64,000 nt of DNA from Flavobacterium frigoritolerans (GTDB lineage Bacteria > Bacteroidota > Bacteroidia > Flavobacteriales > Flavobacteriaceae). Shown piece by piece: positions 62,025 through 64,000 of this stretch. Each line of letters starts with the position of its first letter. The first letter of the stretch is position 1. The position numbers and the translations under genes are program-made. The stretch covers positions 1 through 64,000 of the forward strand of contig NZ_JAOZEV010000011.1 of the NCBI RefSeq assembly GCF_025847275.1, given 5' to 3'. The notes under the pieces were generated by a model. That model was given only the letters and a program-made list of their open reading frames with translations. It had not been told where the DNA came from and made no database searches.

Positions 62025-63821
62025 ATGGAATCTATTAGAAATATTGCAATTATTGCCCACGTCGATCACGGTAAAACCACTTTGGTTGATAAAATTATGT
62101 ATCACTGTCAGTTATTTCGTGACAACGAAAACACAGGTGATTTAATTCTTGATAATAATGATTTAGAGCGTGAGAGGGGTATTACTATTACTTCTAAGAA
62201 CGTTTCGGTTCAATACAAAGGAACTAAAATCAATATTATCGATACTCCTGGTCACGCCGATTTTGGTGGTGAAGTAGAACGTGTACTAAACATGGCCGAT
62301 GGTGTATGTTTGCTAGTAGATGCTTTTGAAGGACCAATGCCACAAACTCGTTTTGTATTACAAAAGGCAATCGACTTAGGTTTGAAGCCATGCGTAGTTA
62401 TCAACAAAGTTGATAAGGAAAACTGTACTCCAGAAGAAGTACATGAAAAAGTTTTTGACTTAATGTTTGAATTAGGTGCTTCAGAAGAACAATTGGATTT
62501 TCCAACTGTTTATGGATCAGCTAAAAATAACTGGATGTCTGATGATTTCAGAAATCAAACAGAAAACATTGAGCCTTTACTAGATATGGTAATTGCTAAT
62601 GTTCCAGCTCCTAAAGTTTCTGAAGGAACTCCACAAATGTTAATTACATCTTTGGATTTCTCTGCATTTACAGGTCGTATCGCTATTGGTCGTCTTGAAA
62701 GAGGAATTTTAAAAGAAGGTATGCCAATTTCTTTGGTAAAAAGAGATGGTAAAATTATAAAATCAAGAATTAAAGAATTACACACTTTTGAAGGACTTGG
62801 TCGTAAAAAAGTAGAGCAAGTAATTGCAGGTGATATCTGTGCTATTATTGGAGTTGAAGGATTTGAGATTGGTGACACTATTGCTGATCACGAAAATCCA
62901 GAAGCTTTACAAACAATTGCTATTGATGAGCCTACAATGAGTATGTTGTTTACAATTAATGATTCTCCTTTCTTTGGTAAAGAGGGTAAATTTGTAACTT
63001 CTCGTCATATTAGAGAAAGATTAACAAAAGAATTAGAGAAAAACTTAGCTATGAAGTTAGGTGAAACTGATTCTGCTGATAAATTCATGGTTTTTGGTCG
63101 TGGAGTACTTCACTTATCTGTTCTTATTGAAACAATGAGAAGAGAAGGTTACGAATTACAAATCGGTCAACCACAAGTTATTATCAAAGAAATTGATGGT
63201 AAAAAATGTGAGCCAATTGAGGAATTAACAATCGATTTACCAGAAAATCTTTCAGGTAGAGCAGTTGAGTTCGTAACAGTTCGTAAAGGTGAAATGTTGA
63301 GTATGGAGACTAAAGGTGAGCGTATGATTATTAAATTTAATATTCCATCTCGTGGAATTATTGGATTAAGAAATCAATTGCTTACTGCTACTGCTGGTGA
63401 AGCGATTATGTCACACCGTTTTATAGGATATGAGCCTTTCAAAGGAGAAATTTCTGGACGTAACAAAGGTTCATTGATTTCTATGGAAAAAGGAAAAGCT
63501 ATTCCTTATTCTATCGATAAATTACAAGATCGTGGTAAGTTTTTTGTTGAACCAAATGCCGAAATCTACGAAGGTCAGGTAATTGGAGAAAACTCTCGTG
63601 CTGATGATATGTGTGTAAACGTAACTAAAGAGAAAAAACAATCTAACGTTCGTTCATCAGGAAATGATGAAAAAGCAAGAATCATCCCTCCAATTATTTT
63701 CTCATTAGAGGAAGCATTAGAGTACATTCAAAAAGATGAATATGTAGAGGTAACTCCAAAATCTATTCGTTTGAGAAAAATCTATTTGACAGAAACTGAT
63801 AGAAAAAGATTTAAAATCTAA
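62025..63821 (+). CDS. typA: Ribosome-associated GTPase TypA/BipA
   Basis: A 598-residue translational GTPase that binds the ribosome and helps 50S assembly and stress adaptation. G1 is AHVDHGKTT (about 10-18), the switch region is ERERGITI, G3 is DTPGHADF and G4 is NKVDK. EF-G-like domains III and V and the BipA-specific C-terminal domain follow ([19 protein letters not shown] in parts, [14 protein letters not shown]). The length is normal. A -7 element TACCTTTG (61998-62005) lies 20 bases before the ATG. Monocistronic with a strong terminator. Confidence 0.97.
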   Translation: MESIRNIAIIAHVDHGKTTLVDKIMYHCQLFRDNENTGDLILDNNDLERERGITITSKNVSVQYKGTKINIIDTPGHADFGGEVERVLNMADGVCLLVDAFEGPMPQTRFVLQKAIDLGLKPCVVINKVDKENCTPEEVHEKVFDLMFELGASEEQLDFPTVYGSAKNNWMSDDFRNQTENIEPLLDMVIANVPAPKVSEGTPQMLITSLDFSAFTGRIAIGRLERGILKEGMPISLVKRDGKIIKSRIKELHTFEGLGRKKVEQVIAGDICAIIGVEGFEIGDTIADHENPEALQTIAIDEPTMSMLFTINDSPFFGKEGKFVTSRHIRERLTKELEKNLAMKLGETDSADKFMVFGRGVLHLSVLIETMRREGYELQIGQPQVIIKEIDGKKCEPIEELTIDLPENLSGRAVEFVTVRKGEMLSMETKGERMIIKFNIPSRGIIGLRNQLLTATAGEAIMSHRFIGYEPFKGEISGRNKGSLISMEKGKAIPYSIDKLQDRGKFFVEPNAEIYEGQVIGENSRADDMCVNVTKEKKQSNVRSSGNDEKARIIPPIIFSLEEALEYIQKDEYVEVTPKSIRLRKIYLTETDRKRFKI

Positions 63822-63841
63822 TCAGAATATATATAGTACTA

Positions 63842-63877
63842 AAAAAGCCATTCACATTGTGAATGGCTTTTTTTATG
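63842..63877. terminator. typA terminator
   Basis: AAAGCCATTCAC pairs with GTGAATGGCTTT around ATT, with A-run and T-run on either side. It may serve both strands. Confidence 0.95.
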
Positions 63878-63957
63878 CTTGTATTTTTTATAAATATTGT
63901 TTCATGATATTTTGAAACTAATGGCAAGTTTCAAAATTTTAATGATTTGTAGATTGG

Positions 63958-64000
63958 TTATCTTTTTAAACTGAAGTGGCCTTTGACTTCTTTTCCATTT
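63958..64000 (-). CDS. Possible 3' end of a gene running in from the right
   Basis: On minus, 13 open codons (NGKEVKGHFSLKR) lead to TAA at 63960-63958. The composition is protein-like, and the place, convergent to typA behind a two-way terminator, fits a real gene end. Too little is visible to identify it. Confidence 0.3.
   Translation of the reverse strand, partial: NGKEVKGHFSLKR

Overview
The window is a 64 kb chromosomal segment of a member of the Bacteroidota, almost certainly a Flavobacterium or close relative. The base composition is AT-rich and start codons lack Shine-Dalgarno sequences. Many genes carry the Bacteroidota -7 promoter element TAnnTTTG. The gene set also fits: a PafA-type alkaline phosphatase, a 740-residue monomeric isocitrate dehydrogenase, a long NusB, a cyclophilin-FKBP fusion, a TonB receptor paired with a DUF4249 lipoprotein, a PUR/DUF3276 protein and many short lipoproteins. 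No prophage, insertion sequence, CRISPR array, toxin-antitoxin pair or defence island was found.

Layout. 1-4.4 kb: a LytS/LytT-type two-component pair (minus), a secreted DUF5694 protein (plus) and sucC (minus). 4.7-12.3 kb: nitrogen and amino-acid metabolism, with gltB-gltD (glutamate synthase) followed by lysA. 12.7-15 kb: an XRE regulator, a small membrane protein and a lipoprotein. 15.3-22.5 kb: pafA, a DUF1456 protein, a dipeptide epimerase, a TerB-like protein, uvrB and rlmF. 22.6-31.9 kb (all minus): thiamine pyrophosphokinase, an exported RidA-like protein, the TonB receptor/DUF4249/GyrI-like operon, icd, rplS and trmD. 32.2-40.4 kb (all plus): an unknown protein, a class D beta-lactamase-like lipoprotein, a DUF2459-type protein, YiaA-like, an Asp/Glu racemase, cupin, sugar isomerase, an MFS exporter, the PPIase fusion and a small cytochrome c. 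40.5-46.3 kb: mainly a minus-strand stress and housekeeping block (Rnk-like factor, thioredoxin-like protein, two hydrolases, PUR protein, ABC exporter) with csaA on plus. 46.5-51.3 kb: leucine dehydrogenase, nusB-yajC, a 1.2 kb T-rich gene-poor stretch and a porin. 51.5-57.2 kb: envelope genes (AmpD-like amidase, Gly-rich protein, FadL-like protein, Tyr/Gly-rich lipoprotein) around rimO. 57.3-63.8 kb: proS, three tRNA-Glu genes, rpsT, a PAS histidine kinase with its response regulator, and typA.

The protein genes are mostly conventional; the most unusual signal is intergenic. At least seven spacers carry word-palindromes. A 4-6-base word (WAAG, CATAG, GCAAAG or CAGT/ACTG) recurs at a fixed 7-9-base step and is usually followed by its reverse complement at the same step. 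Three loci (9280, 10838, 31892) keep an exact 8-base step and share the consensus WAAG-RTNC. Most sit just 3' of a gene. Two other short palindrome families recur (GCTCC-n3-GGAGC and GAGAC-GCACTG), as does a flavobacterial element that may be a structured RNA. The third tRNA-Glu has a strongly altered anticodon loop. All calls come from reading the sequence and recalled family features; no database search was run.
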